A DNA stretch of 59,719 bases from Psychrobacter sp. 5A.1 (GCF_030407455.1 NZ_JASDDJ010000016.1:1-59719), one strand, 5' to 3'. Shown: positions 8,892-19,310, numbered from the stretch's first letter. The notes: generated by a model not told the origin, from the sequence alone. Translations and numbers: made by a program.

Positions 8892-9233
8892 TTATTCAGC
8901 AGCGATGGCAATCATCTCAACCAATAGCTCAGGACGTGCCAATGCTGATTCGCCACAAGCACGTGCTGGTGGCTGAATGCCTTCAAAAAATTTGTCATAG
9001 ACTTCATTCATAGCAGCAAAGTCTGCCATGTCTTTGATCCAAACCGTTACTGATAGTAGCTTGGATTTATCACTACCAACTTCTTCTAGCAAGGTCTGGA
9101 TTTTTTCCAAGCAAGTCAAGGTTTGTGCTTTGATATCGTCTTCTGCATTACCTACCTGACCACATAAATAGATAGTCTGGTTATGAATTACAGTTTTGCT
9201 CATACGTTGAGTGCTGTGTAGCTTCTTTATCAT
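8892..9233 (-). CDS. RidA-family reactive imine/enamine deaminase
   Basis: RidA (YjgF) proteins hydrolyse reactive 2-imino or enamine intermediates that escape amino-acid-oxidising enzymes. The 113-residue product has the family signature near its end (PPARACGESALARPELLVEMIAIA); the Arg and Glu there are the usual substrate contacts. The front, MIKKLHSTQRMSKTVIHN, resembles the RidA subgroup encoded beside D-amino-acid oxidases, so the ATG at 9233 is chosen over one five codons earlier. It lies 56 bases downstream of the dehydrogenase on the same strand, which produces exactly such imines. Confidence 0.88.
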   Translation of the reverse strand: MIKKLHSTQRMSKTVIHNQTIYLCGQVGNAEDDIKAQTLTCLEKIQTLLEEVGSDKSKLLSVTVWIKDMADFAAMNEVYDKFFEGIQPPARACGESALARPELLVEMIAIAAE

Positions 9234-9289
9234 ATTATATACCTTCAATTTATTAATTTAAGTCTGTGCTAAATCTAACAGATATGCGC

Positions 9290-10537
9290 TTATTTTGAAA
9301 AACGCTGAGCACTAAATGGTGCAAGATTTACTAATGATGGCTTTTCGTGAATCATTTCTTCAACCAGACGCCCTGTCATAGGCCCTAATGTAAAACCCTG
9401 ATGGCTATGACCAAATGCGAACCATAATTTTTCATGCTTGTCTGCAGGACCAATAACTGGCTTCATATCAGGCATACAAGGACGTGATCCTGCCCAAGCT
9501 TCAGATTCTACTGCATCTTCTAATGGTAAGATTTTGCGAGCCAGCTTCAGAACCGTTTTTAATTGACCAAAGTTCTTTGGCGCATCCATGGTGGTCATTT
9601 CAGCACCAGTCGTAATACGGATGCCTTGCTGCATTGGACCCATCACAAAGCCTTTGTCCATATCAAACATGCTGTGATTAATGGTGTTTTTTTCCGTTAC
9701 CTTGAAATGCTGATGATAGCCACGCATTGGGAATAACGGCAAGTTATAGCCCAGTGGTTTGATCAAGTCATTCGACCATGGACCCGCTGCAATGACCAAC
9801 TTATCACTATAGTAAGTATCATTATCAGTGATGATTTTCCAGCCTTCGCCATCTTTTACGATTTCTTTTACATCGCTCTCTTTGATCGTACCACCCATCT
9901 CTTGGAAGTTTTTCGCATAGGCTTTGACTAGCGAGCTTGGGTTCGATACTTGCCAAGAGTTTTTCCAATGAATCGCACCAACGAAACCTTCAAAATTGGC
10001 ACTAGGTTCCATGGCTTTTAGTTCTGCAACGTTCAACACATTATGCTCAACGCCTTGGTTGCGAGCATCAATGGCTGCTGCTTGCGCTTCTTTAAACGTC
10101 TCTTCAGAACGATGCAGCTGTAACCAGCCGTCACGCGTGATTAGCTCGTCAGCACCCGATGCTTCAATCATTGTTTGATGTTCACTGGTGCAATGCTCAA
10201 TCAGTGTCTGCCACTCTGCTTCGATTTGCTTAACAGTCGCAGGTACAGAGTATTTCCAGTACTGTAACAGCGCTTGATGGTAACGCAGAATCGCTGGGAT
10301 ACGATAGCGAATATCCGTACCTTGGTTGGGCAATACTCTGATCATCTCCGTCAGCTGACGAGGAAAAGGATGGGTATGAATGGCTTCGCGCTGAATCAAT
10401 CCTGCATTGCCATATGAGGTCTCTGACCCTGGCAGCTTCTTGTCTAGCATCAATACTTGTGAATTGTTTTTTTGTAAATGCCACGCAACTGACGTGCCAA
10501 CCATACCTGCACCGATAACGATAACTTCGTAGCGCAT
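9290..10537 (-). CDS. FAD-dependent D-amino-acid dehydrogenase/oxidase
   Basis: 415-residue DadA-like flavoenzyme. The N-terminal Rossmann motif VIGAGMVGTSVAWHL (about residues 6-20) binds FAD, LMLDKKLPGSETSYGNAG follows at 29-46, and the C-terminal GSRPCMPDMKPVIGP and FGHSHQGFTLGPMTG close the FAD site. DadA-type enzymes oxidise D-amino acids to 2-oxo acids through an imine and pass electrons to the respiratory chain. The downstream ridA fits as the scavenger of that imine. The substrate range is not readable from sequence; symbol dadA is plausible but not certain. Confidence 0.88.
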   Translation of the reverse strand: MRYEVIVIGAGMVGTSVAWHLQKNNSQVLMLDKKLPGSETSYGNAGLIQREAIHTHPFPRQLTEMIRVLPNQGTDIRYRIPAILRYHQALLQYWKYSVPATVKQIEAEWQTLIEHCTSEHQTMIEASGADELITRDGWLQLHRSEETFKEAQAAAIDARNQGVEHNVLNVAELKAMEPSANFEGFVGAIHWKNSWQVSNPSSLVKAYAKNFQEMGGTIKESDVKEIVKDGEGWKIITDNDTYYSDKLVIAAGPWSNDLIKPLGYNLPLFPMRGYHQHFKVTEKNTINHSMFDMDKGFVMGPMQQGIRITTGAEMTTMDAPKNFGQLKTVLKLARKILPLEDAVESEAWAGSRPCMPDMKPVIGPADKHEKLWFAFGHSHQGFTLGPMTGRLVEEMIHEKPSLVNLAPFSAQRFSK

Positions 10538-10852
10538 AACCTATCCTTTTCTTAGGGTGTTAATACAGAGTATCAAATATAAGGGTCTAACAGAATTAGG
10601 TGGTAATAGTAACGCATTAGGACAAATTTTAAACCCTTATCTGATAAATATTTTTGCGTCACATACTTTTGGTTATAGGGTTTTTGAAAAGGTATTTTTG
10701 ATAGGAATAATTTAATAAATTAACAAAGGCTTTGCCTTTAAATTATGCTTTCTAAACTGAATATAGGTAATTCTAGTTGTTTATTTAAAAATGCTATTGA
10801 AGTAATAAACATATCTTACAAGAAGGTGATATGTTGAGTAGCTTCCAAAATT
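10538..10852. other. A+T-rich gap without a recognised feature
   Basis: This 315-base stretch holds the upstream region of the dehydrogenase gene and the downstream region of the frameshifted helicase. The only structure I see is an imperfect hairpin around AAAGGCTTTGCCTTTA (10723-10739). No ORF, repeat or clear promoter was recognised. Confidence 0.5.
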
Positions 10853-13176
10853 TTATTTGTAGTCAACTTCTCTTTCAAATAATAACTGTAACCATTCATT
10901 GAGACCATCAATATCAAAGGCCTTTGCACCATAGCCAAGATTTAATAAATCCTCAGGCAAATATTCATCGAACTTCTCAATTATCTTGTTGGGTACATTT
11001 TCGGCAAGTTCAGTAGCACTAGGCATAGCATTTGATGCTAAAAAGCTCAAAAATCTAATAGTTTGAACTGAATCAACTTTGTTAATACATATCACGCCAG
11101 CATACCTCTCAATAGAGAAATTATGTTGTGTCAGCAGGGCTGCCAAGGTGTTGACAATTTTATCACCACGCCACATAAAGATATAAGTATTACCGTCTTG
11201 GTCTATAAGAGGTCGATGACGTAATTGACACCTGTCAAAAGTCTCAATGCTTTCTTTGAATAGTTCACGCGCTGTTTTATCAGCGAAATCTACTTTTTTA
11301 TCGCCAACTGAAATACGATAATCGCCATGACTTAATATGTCATACATCTCTTGGCGCACTCGGTCATGTATCGACAAACCGCCGCTGTCAAAAGCTGGAG
11401 GCACACCGCCACCTTTAGCAGCAATGACATAGACGACTTTTTTATCCATATCTATGTCTGCTACTTGCCAGCGTCTACCCCCAAAAATAATATACTGTTT
11501 AGGTATTAGCATAGTTGTAACAGGTAGCGTGCCCAGTGTTTTACTACCTGCCACGAGACGATATTCCTCTGGCGTTTTAAACACCGCATAAAAGGTATAG
11601 TGATCAACGATACGCTCGCCTACTATTCCTAACACCAATTGTTGATTGCCAAGCTGGGTAATAAGTTGCATCGCGCCCATTTGTGATAATAATAATTTAA
11701 AATGAGCTGGTGTTATCTTTTGAAAAGGCCCTTGTCGACATAGCAAGGTATAAATCTGGTCAGCGCGAATACCGCCCCATTGACCGATGGTTGCTAGCAC
11801 TTGATGCAATAGCGTTGAGAAATGATAGAGGGAAGTATCAGCAGGCTCAAACCATCTACTAGCGATAAGCAATCGTATCATGGCCATTGACTGCACCAGC
11901 TCTAAGCGTAGCCTATCCACCAAGCTGGTATCTACATCGATTTGTTGCTCGGTAATAAGCATGCGCAGTACCGACGAACCTCCACGCCTACCCGAGCGCC
12001 CAAGTCGTTGTCGCAAGCTTGAAACCGAATGCGGTGCGGTCACTTGTACGACAGAATCGACTTTACCAATATCAATACCTAGCTCCAAAGTCATAGTACA
12101 GACGGCGGTAGTTGGTAAATCGTCCTTTTGCAAACGTTGCTCTAAACCTTCTCTCCATTCTTTAGCTAATGAGCCGTGATGAGGAAAAAACTCATTAGGG
12201 ACAACATTGTGCTCACACTTCTCACTTAGCATCGTGGCTATGAGTTCGGTACGTGCACGGCTATTGGCAAAGATGAGATGATTACCACCACGACAGAAGC
12301 GATATAAATCCGCGCATATTTGCATTAGGGCATCATAGGGAACATCTAGGCTAGTATCTTCAGTATCAACACTCTCAATATTAATACCTGCAAAACCTTT
12401 TTGTTCAGCATCATGACTATCAGAATCGGCCTCAATGTCATCGCTTTGGCGTGTCGACATCATCTGATTAGGCTGTATATACCCTTTTAGCTGTACTTTG
12501 ACACTTGCGGTCGATTCAACGTCCTCAATAATGACGCAAGGTAAAGCGTTATTGGGACGTAGCGATAAAGGGACGGTTTCTAAATTGCCCAAAGTGGCGC
12601 TAAGCGCGACTCGCGGAATAGGCGCATCTAGCCGTCCAGCCACATGCTCAAGACGGGCAAGAGTGACAATAGATGCTGCCCACGCTCGCTGCCCAAGAAG
12701 GCATGAAATTCATCAATGACAATATATTTTAGCTCACCAAAAGCTTGTTTTACCCAGCCTGCATCTCGTACTAGTAAAGATTCAAGCGACTCAGGAGTGA
12801 TTAGAATAATTCCTGATGGCGACTTTTTCTGTTGCTTCTTTTTACTCTGTAAACTATCACCATGCCAAGGAGTCACTTGCATATCGAGTAGCTCCGCTAG
12901 ACTTTGCAAGCGTCGATACTGGTCATTAATTAATGCTTTTAGCGGGCTGATATAAAGAATACCAACGCCCTTGTCTTGATAAGCGATAGCGCTACAAGCA
13001 GGCAAAAAGAAAGCTTCTGTTTTACCCGCAGCAGTTGCCGCACTGATAAGCACATCTGTTTGTCCTGATAAAATAGGTGCGATAGCTTTGGCTTGTACTT
13101 CGCGTAATCCGTGCCAGCCTTGGTTAAAAATCCAGCGTTGCACACGTTTATCAAGCTCGGTATGGGCATCTCTCAA
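10853..13176 (-). pseudogene. sngC: Lhr-like DEAD/DEAH helicase of a Shango-type system, split by a -1 frameshift
   Basis: The reading frame from 13176 gives helicase motifs I (AATAAGKTEAFF, residues 46-57), Ia (ISPLKALINDQ) and II (DEFH). It then ends at 12631 shortly after RGQHLLSLL. The frame that opens just before continues ARLEHVAGRLDAPIPRVALSATLGN, motif III, then FANSRARTE, TLELGIDIGKVDSVVQ and QRLGRSGRRGG (motif VI). Restoring one G near 12657-12660 joins both into about 770 residues ending at 10853. It is the third gene of the TerB/ATPase/helicase block. It may be a true inactivating mutation, phase variation or a sequencing error. Symbol letter assigned from memory of the Shango nomenclature. 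Confidence 0.85.
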
Positions 13177-13209
13177 AGTAATTTTCCGTCCTAAAGTGAT
13201 ATATCAAAC

Positions 13210-14532
13210 TTATAAGCTAAAGTCTGCAAGTCCATCATCTTCATCCATGTCACTAAGGTCGCTCATATCGATGTCCATATCGGACGGCGTCTCAGGGTCG
13301 ATAGCTACCGAATGAATGAGATGATCCCATGAGATCGTAGGGTTTTGGTCGATGACAGCTAGCATATCTAAAAATGCCTTGATGGTATTACGTGGCGTTC
13401 TAAAATAAGCATCACCAATCGTTTGGCTACAGTGTTGCAAAAAAGCTTGTAGTGACTCATCAGGCACTAAATATGCAGACTCATCACCGCCCGCATAAAC
13501 GTGACGTAGGTTTTTCAGCAAGATATAAAGCTCCTCTGGCGTTAGACTAGCTAAATGTAATGCGGGAGATGAGTAATCAATAACCCCTGCCTTCTTGGCA
13601 AAGCTGTTGTCCGCTAAACGAGTTTGCAAGGCATCATAGCTATATAAACCCTTGCGCGGGTCGAGTAAGAACTCAGGAGTACCCCCTAATAAGAACCCTA
13701 AGTTCTCAGCCGTACCTTGCAAACAGTCATTTAATATACGCAGAATTTGCTCATAGTTACCTTGACGCGCTTGCGTACTATTGAGCTTATATAGATTGAC
13801 CATCTCGTCCAAATTAACGAGTAATCCTTGATAACCAGCTTGGCGAACGAATAAACTCATGATTTTTAGGGAATCATAAAAGGAAGCATCAGAGATAATC
13901 GTGCGCACGCCTAAGTCTCTTTTGGCATCAGTTTTAGTAGAGTATTCTGCACGTAGCCAGCGAATAGCGTTGACTTTTAACTCGTCATTACCTTCTTCGT
14001 GTCCTTGCCAATAAGCTTCAATGACTTTTGCAAAATCATAACCGCCTACCAAATCAGTCAATTCAGCTAAATTTTTCTGTATAACGTCACTGATAGCTTC
14101 TCCGCTACTGTCCGCTTGTTTGCGTGCTTCGGTAATAAAACGCTCAACTACACTGGCAAGCCCATTGCCATCAGGCTTATTGCGCGTTGATAAGTTACGC
14201 ATCAGCTCAGAATATAAATTCCTCGCTTGGCCTGACGATGCTTGAATACGTCTGTCAGGCGATAAATCCGCATTCACCGTGACCAATTTACGCTCAAGTG
14301 CGATGGCGCGAACCACGCTCAAAAAGAAAGTCTTCCCCGACCCATATTCCCCAATAATCAGCCGAAATGCAGAACCGCCAGCAGCCACACGTTCAATATC
14401 ATCTATCAAAGCTTTGAGCTCATTAATACGTCCCACTTGGATATGCTGAATACCAACTTTGGGGGTAACGCCAGCCTTGAGCGACTGGATAATCGCGTCG
14501 CGTTCTTTGGCTCTAATTTTTTTACCACTCAT
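13210..14532 (-). CDS. sngB: BrxD-like P-loop ATPase of a Shango-type system
   Basis: 440 residues with an N-terminal ATP-binding fold: GEYGSGKTFFLSVVRAIA is the Walker A region at about residues 60-77 and LLVNLDEMVNLYKL the Walker B region around 235-248. It resembles the ATP-binding proteins of DUF2791 type (BrxD of type 2 BREX), which are paired with Lhr-like helicases. The C-terminal 30 residues are very acidic (PSDMDIDMSDLSDMDEDDGL). It begins 48 bases after the TerB-domain gene and ends 33 bases before the helicase gene, so the three are probably one transcript. Confidence 0.85.
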   Translation of the reverse strand: MSGKKIRAKERDAIIQSLKAGVTPKVGIQHIQVGRINELKALIDDIERVAAGGSAFRLIIGEYGSGKTFFLSVVRAIALERKLVTVNADLSPDRRIQASSGQARNLYSELMRNLSTRNKPDGNGLASVVERFITEARKQADSSGEAISDVIQKNLAELTDLVGGYDFAKVIEAYWQGHEEGNDELKVNAIRWLRAEYSTKTDAKRDLGVRTIISDASFYDSLKIMSLFVRQAGYQGLLVNLDEMVNLYKLNSTQARQGNYEQILRILNDCLQGTAENLGFLLGGTPEFLLDPRKGLYSYDALQTRLADNSFAKKAGVIDYSSPALHLASLTPEELYILLKNLRHVYAGGDESAYLVPDESLQAFLQHCSQTIGDAYFRTPRNTIKAFLDMLAVIDQNPTISWDHLIHSVAIDPETPSDMDIDMSDLSDMDEDDGLADFSL

Positions 14533-14580
14533 CTTTATTCCTTTTTAATCTATTATTTTTAGTGTGCTAGCTTTTATGTG

Positions 14581-17001
14581 CTATGAATTCAACGCTTTTA
14601 ACTCGTCAACAATCTCAAAATCAACGACCATTTCATCATCATCTTCTAATACAGGTGCATCAACTTTATCGTATGCCCAGTCGTTAATAGTTTCAATAGC
14701 GCCATTTATCATTAGATTTAACGATTCGCATAATTCGTTGACGGCTTCACGTTGCCATACCTCGGCACTAATAAGCTCTTGATACAGCTGGCTGTGACTA
14801 CTATCTAATCCGTTTATGATCACCTCATTACCTGAACTATGATTGTTAACAGGCACGTTACTCTGATGCTCAGTCACCGTCTTACTGCTTATCTTTAATA
14901 GTACACTCTCTTTTATATCATCTTCGCTTTCTTCATCTTCTACAGCAAAGATCTTACTTAGCATCGCTTTAGCCACTGCGGTCTCACGTTCATGTAGCGC
15001 CAATAGTTCGGCATCAAAACTAAATGAACGGCTATTTTTGTCGCTATTGTCTTTGGTTTCAGGCGCATTATTTATGCCCATGTTTACTTTTTTATTCGTC
15101 GTCAGCTGATGAATATCACTAGTCACCATCGTTCTATCCAGACCTAAAGCTTGATATAACTTTTCGATTTGTTTGATTTGACTGGGTTCAATATTGCCAT
15201 TCGCTAAAGCAACGGTAATGATAAAGCGGCTGATAAAGCCAATATATTGGTCGTCAAGATCAGCCAATGTCGCTTTTAGACCTGCCATATTTGCTGGGGT
15301 ATTTAACTGCCATAGCAAATAAGCGGTCAGAGAGCCTTTTTCAATAGTGGTCAGTTGACTGTCTTGATTGAGCAGCGTCAATAGTGTATCCACTTCCCTT
15401 TTATCAACATAGCCATTAATAGTCGCTACCATTGCCCCTAATCTCATAGCTAGGCTGACTTGATAGAACGATGAGCTCGGTTCAAAATCTTCACAATGCG
15501 CACCATGACCGCCAGCAAATAACACAGCATAACCGTCCGATTGTAAGCGCGTCTGATGATAACGTTGGTCTGGAGCAATACCAAAACCAGCAAGCTCTAC
15601 CAAATGGATAATCAGCTCGTTTTGTTTTTTGCTCAGCGTTTTGCTAGATGTTTGTGGCAAGGGCTCATCCAAATATGCCCATAACTCTTTAGTCGTTGTT
15701 AGCCCTTCATTGTGTTTTATAATGGACTGGGCCCATGTTTTAAATTTTCTAATAGTAGGGTTGTCATTTAAATAATCTTGCTGATAAATAAGCGTCTTAG
15801 GTAATAACATGATAGCGGCAATGTCATCAGCCGAGCTATCCTCCTTGCCCAAATAACGACTGTAAGCATCTAAAGCATCATTGCATTGTTCAGCGATAGT
15901 TATAATTTTTTTGACAGGCGCTCGCAGGATGCTTGGGTCTGGCAAGTCATCAAGCGTAAGCTCTACGCTAACGATAGAACGACTGGCAGCGTTATAGCTG
16001 AGCTTAAGCCTAGTTTTATTGGCAGAAACTACGAAACCGTTTTGGTAAATATCTTGGTAAAGGATTGCGAATAACGATTTAAACACCGCTTCACAGCGCT
16101 TGGCGGGAGTTTTAAAATTGTATTCATTAGAATATACCAACCACTCCCATGCTAATGATGCAGGAATAGGCAATTGCAACGCTACCGTCTTTGCCAAATG
16201 CATCTTAAATTTTAGGTTTTGGCTAGTGAAAGGCGGTGGCAGTAAATCCCCTGTTTGCGCTTTATCTTCAAATAACAAGGACCGAATAAGGGTCATAAAC
16301 GCTAAAAAATGTGCTGAATAACTGTCGAACGAAGCAGACTGGCTGCCATAGATGCGATTGAGTCGTGTCACTTCTTCATAGATAGCCATAAACTCAGCAT
16401 CGGAGACAACATCATCGTTAATATGTTCAATAATACGGCGCTCAAAACCGCCAAAATAAATGAACACATAGCCAATAGGCGTACTTGGATGCGCGCGATT
16501 TGAAGCTAGCCAATCAAGATAAGTACCTCGGCATTTAACGGACAAACGCTCGTAACTTGGCCAATAACCAAGCGATTCATCATGATAAATTGGCGATATA
16601 CTGTGGATGACGTTTGGAGAGCTGGCAGGTAAACTATCATCGACTAGCGAAGGTTCAATACCAAACCCCGTTAGCATTGTAAGCTGACCGCCAACATAAT
16701 GAAAACCGCGCTCAATAGAACGTCCTTTAATATTAAAGGCTTCGTTTTCTTTGAACCAGCGTCCTAACTGCTTATTGGCTGAAACACCAGAAGCATTGTT
16801 AGATTTACCAGATGAGATGATAAATGACGCGAAATCATCTGTATCGTCATTTTGACTAGACTGACTTACTCTATGTCGGTTATCGGGCTTTATATCAGGT
16901 GGTAAGTCTATAAAGGCGGGCTTTGTTGTTTTATTACCTTGAGCATCGGCATCATATTTTTGTCTAAAGAGTGCCTTTACATCGGCGATGAAATTCTTCA
17001 T
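14581..17001 (-). CDS. sngA: TerB-N/TerB/TerB-C domain protein of a Shango-type system
   Basis: 806 residues. After a low-complexity start (about 1-85), a TerB-N module runs from GRWFKENEAFNIKGRSIERG through SPIYHDESLGYWPSYERLS and GYVFIYFGGFERRI (to about residue 190). A TerB-like helical domain follows around residues 500-650 (LAMRLGAMVATINGYVDKREVDTL ... NGNIEPSQIKQIEKLYQALGL), then a TerB-C region near the end (LHERETAVAKAMLSKIFAVEDEESED). TerB-N/TerB-C proteins linked to an SF2 helicase and an ATPase define the Shango anti-phage system. It is the first of the three genes; 128 bases separate it from the UvrD-type gene upstream, enough for its own promoter. Confidence 0.85.
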   Translation of the reverse strand: MKNFIADVKALFRQKYDADAQGNKTTKPAFIDLPPDIKPDNRHRVSQSSQNDDTDDFASFIISSGKSNNASGVSANKQLGRWFKENEAFNIKGRSIERGFHYVGGQLTMLTGFGIEPSLVDDSLPASSPNVIHSISPIYHDESLGYWPSYERLSVKCRGTYLDWLASNRAHPSTPIGYVFIYFGGFERRIIEHINDDVVSDAEFMAIYEEVTRLNRIYGSQSASFDSYSAHFLAFMTLIRSLLFEDKAQTGDLLPPPFTSQNLKFKMHLAKTVALQLPIPASLAWEWLVYSNEYNFKTPAKRCEAVFKSLFAILYQDIYQNGFVVSANKTRLKLSYNAASRSIVSVELTLDDLPDPSILRAPVKKIITIAEQCNDALDAYSRYLGKEDSSADDIAAIMLLPKTLIYQQDYLNDNPTIRKFKTWAQSIIKHNEGLTTTKELWAYLDEPLPQTSSKTLSKKQNELIIHLVELAGFGIAPDQRYHQTRLQSDGYAVLFAGGHGAHCEDFEPSSSFYQVSLAMRLGAMVATINGYVDKREVDTLLTLLNQDSQLTTIEKGSLTAYLLWQLNTPANMAGLKATLADLDDQYIGFISRFIITVALANGNIEPSQIKQIEKLYQALGLDRTMVTSDIHQLTTNKKVNMGINNAPETKDNSDKNSRSFSFDAELLALHERETAVAKAMLSKIFAVEDEESEDDIKESVLLKISSKTVTEHQSNVPVNNHSSGNEVIINGLDSSHSQLYQELISAEVWQREAVNELCESLNLMINGAIETINDWAYDKVDAPVLEDDDEMVVDFEIVDELKALNS

Positions 17002-17129
17002 TAATTATAAAGTCCATGCTAAGTAGTACGAAGGTTGGTATAAAGAATCAGTCGCCAATACTATTCTAACAACAAACGTGCATTAATTATGCCTGTATTT
17101 TTATATTATTTATCGAATTACAATACCCT

Positions 17130-19310
17130 TCACCACCACACTGGGTCATCATTTTCTGCTCTAGGCTTTTTAGCTGTCTCTACCGTCACTTCATTTACAG
17201 ACAGCTCGGCGATAAACCGCGACGGCTTGTCAAAATACCCTGAATAGCTAGCAAAATAATCAGGTGCCGTTAGATACAGTCTGGTCTTGGCTCGACTACA
17301 AGCAACATAGAATAATTTACGCTCTTCTTCCAACTCCTCAAAGTCATCCAACGAGCGATGGTGCGGCGTGATACCATCGACCAATGAATTGACAAACACC
17401 ACTGGCCACTCTAGTCCTTTCGCACTGTGGATAGTCGAGATGGTGACTTTATCACTGTCATTATCATCTGGTTTACTGGTCGTTGCGACCGAATCATTGG
17501 GTGGATCGAGTGCCAAATTTTCTAAGAAATTATCAAGGCTGCTGTGTTCTGTTGCCAAGTTTTTGAGCACACGAAAGTCCTCGTTACGCTCCCGCCAATT
17601 CTCTTCAATCGTTTTTAAGACAGGAATATAGAACTCTAAAATATGCTCAATAATCATCTCTACTGATTCAGCCTGATTTGCCTTGGTCAGCGTATTGTAT
17701 AAAGGCGCAAGCTGTTCGCTTTTTTTAGCAAACTTCGCTGTGAGTAGTGGTTCAAAGGAGTTGTTGTCGGCATTAATCGCTTGGGTCAAACGCGTCGCGG
17801 TGACTGTCCCAACGCCTTGGAACAAGGTCAAAATACGATGCCAAGCAATCGTATCATTGGGGTTGTAAAGAATTTTAATAAAGGCTAAAACGTCTTTGAT
17901 ATGTCGCCTTTCAACGAATTTAATACCACCCACCACGATAAATGGAATATGACGCTCCATAAACTCTAGCTGGACATAGTTGGACTGAAACGACGTACGG
18001 CACAGTACCGCAAAATCATTGTAATCATGATCTGACTTTAGCTCTATGATTTTATCAGCGATATATTTGGCTTCTTTTGTCTCATTGGTTAGGCGGCTAA
18101 ATACTGGCTTGTACCCACTTATCGATGCGCCAGAGTACAGTTGCTTTTGATAGCCTAGCGTGATTTGCGCTGACAAGGCGTTGATATAATCCAAAACAGC
18201 AGGCGTACTACGATAGTTTTGCTCAAGCTTAATCAGCTTGGCATCAGGATAGGTCTCACCGAATAATAAAATATTTTCGTAATTGGCACCGCGAAAAGCA
18301 TAAATACTTTGATTGTCATCACCGACCACCATCAGTGATACCGACTCAGGCTCACAAATCAAATCTATCAGCTGCTTTTGCGGAATATTGGTGTCTTGAT
18401 ATTCATCAACCATGATATAGCGATATTGGTTTTGTAGCATTTGGCGAAAGGCATCATTGGTCTTTAAGTGGCGCACGACTTGGCTAATAATATCGTCAAA
18501 GTCGTAGAGATGGTTGGCACGCTTATACTCATGAAAATCGACTGCCAATTGCTCGATAATCGGAATATGTACGGCGATATCAGGATAACTGCTTTCGATT
18601 AAGTCGCGGATATGAATGCGTCTATTCCGAGAGCTAGAAATGATATTTTGTAGCGTCTTTTTACGTGGAAAGGCTTGGCTTTTGGTTTGCGCAGGATACT
18701 TTTTTTCTTTATGAATTAAATCGATGGCATCTTCACTATCGCCTGTATCTAAAATGGTAAACCTTGGATTGATACCGAGCAGCCCTGAATATTGACGTAG
18801 TAACATATTACAAAACGAGTGAAAAGTACCACTAGTGATGCTATTTAATGCTTTATCAGTTGGTAGCCTATCCTCAGCCAGCTCTTCGTCTGACAAGCTG
18901 CTTGCTAGCAAAGACTTAGCTCGATCTTTTATTTCATTTGCGGCTTTACGCGTAAAGGTCAGTAGCAAGATACTTTTGGGCGTGACCCCGTTCTCTAACA
19001 AATAACTGGTGCGATACGTGAGCGTTTTAGTCTTGCCTGAGCCTGCACCAGCAATCACTAGCACCTTGCCTTCGATAGTTGTGGCTGCTAATAACTGGTC
19101 AGGATTTAACTCACGGGCATAATCTATTTTTAATCCTAATTCATCATTCAGCCTTTCTTTTAACAGCTCAATATTGGCATCGTCATTAGCATCGATTAAA
19201 TTTGCCTCTAGCTTTTTAATCGCTTTTTCTAGACGTGCTAGCTTGGGCTTAATCTCCATGAAATTCTGCGGATAGTTATAGTGGCGCGTGTCAAAAATCG
19301 TGGTAGTCAT
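17130..19310 (-). CDS. UvrD/Rep-type SF1 DNA helicase
   Basis: 726 residues with all SF1A motifs in order: Q motif LNPDQLLAA, Walker A VIAGAGSGKTKT (about residues 88-99), LLLTFTRKAANEI, TSGTFHSFC, VDEYQDTN, GDDNQSIYAFRGA, EQNYRSTPAVL, STIHSAKGLEWPVVFVNSL, and EEERKLFYVACSRAKTRL. A charged, probably coiled-coil stretch (20-60) precedes the Q motif, which is unusual for UvrD. The C-terminus ends DDPVWW. It unwinds DNA 3' to 5'. It lies directly upstream of the Shango-like genes on the same strand and may be a functional companion or just a neighbour. It is too divergent to call uvrD or rep. Confidence 0.85.
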   Translation of the reverse strand: MTTTIFDTRHYNYPQNFMEIKPKLARLEKAIKKLEANLIDANDDANIELLKERLNDELGLKIDYARELNPDQLLAATTIEGKVLVIAGAGSGKTKTLTYRTSYLLENGVTPKSILLLTFTRKAANEIKDRAKSLLASSLSDEELAEDRLPTDKALNSITSGTFHSFCNMLLRQYSGLLGINPRFTILDTGDSEDAIDLIHKEKKYPAQTKSQAFPRKKTLQNIISSSRNRRIHIRDLIESSYPDIAVHIPIIEQLAVDFHEYKRANHLYDFDDIISQVVRHLKTNDAFRQMLQNQYRYIMVDEYQDTNIPQKQLIDLICEPESVSLMVVGDDNQSIYAFRGANYENILLFGETYPDAKLIKLEQNYRSTPAVLDYINALSAQITLGYQKQLYSGASISGYKPVFSRLTNETKEAKYIADKIIELKSDHDYNDFAVLCRTSFQSNYVQLEFMERHIPFIVVGGIKFVERRHIKDVLAFIKILYNPNDTIAWHRILTLFQGVGTVTATRLTQAINADNNSFEPLLTAKFAKKSEQLAPLYNTLTKANQAESVEMIIEHILEFYIPVLKTIEENWRERNEDFRVLKNLATEHSSLDNFLENLALDPPNDSVATTSKPDDNDSDKVTISTIHSAKGLEWPVVFVNSLVDGITPHHRSLDDFEELEEERKLFYVACSRAKTRLYLTAPDYFASYSGYFDKPSRFIAELSVNEVTVETAKKPRAENDDPVWW

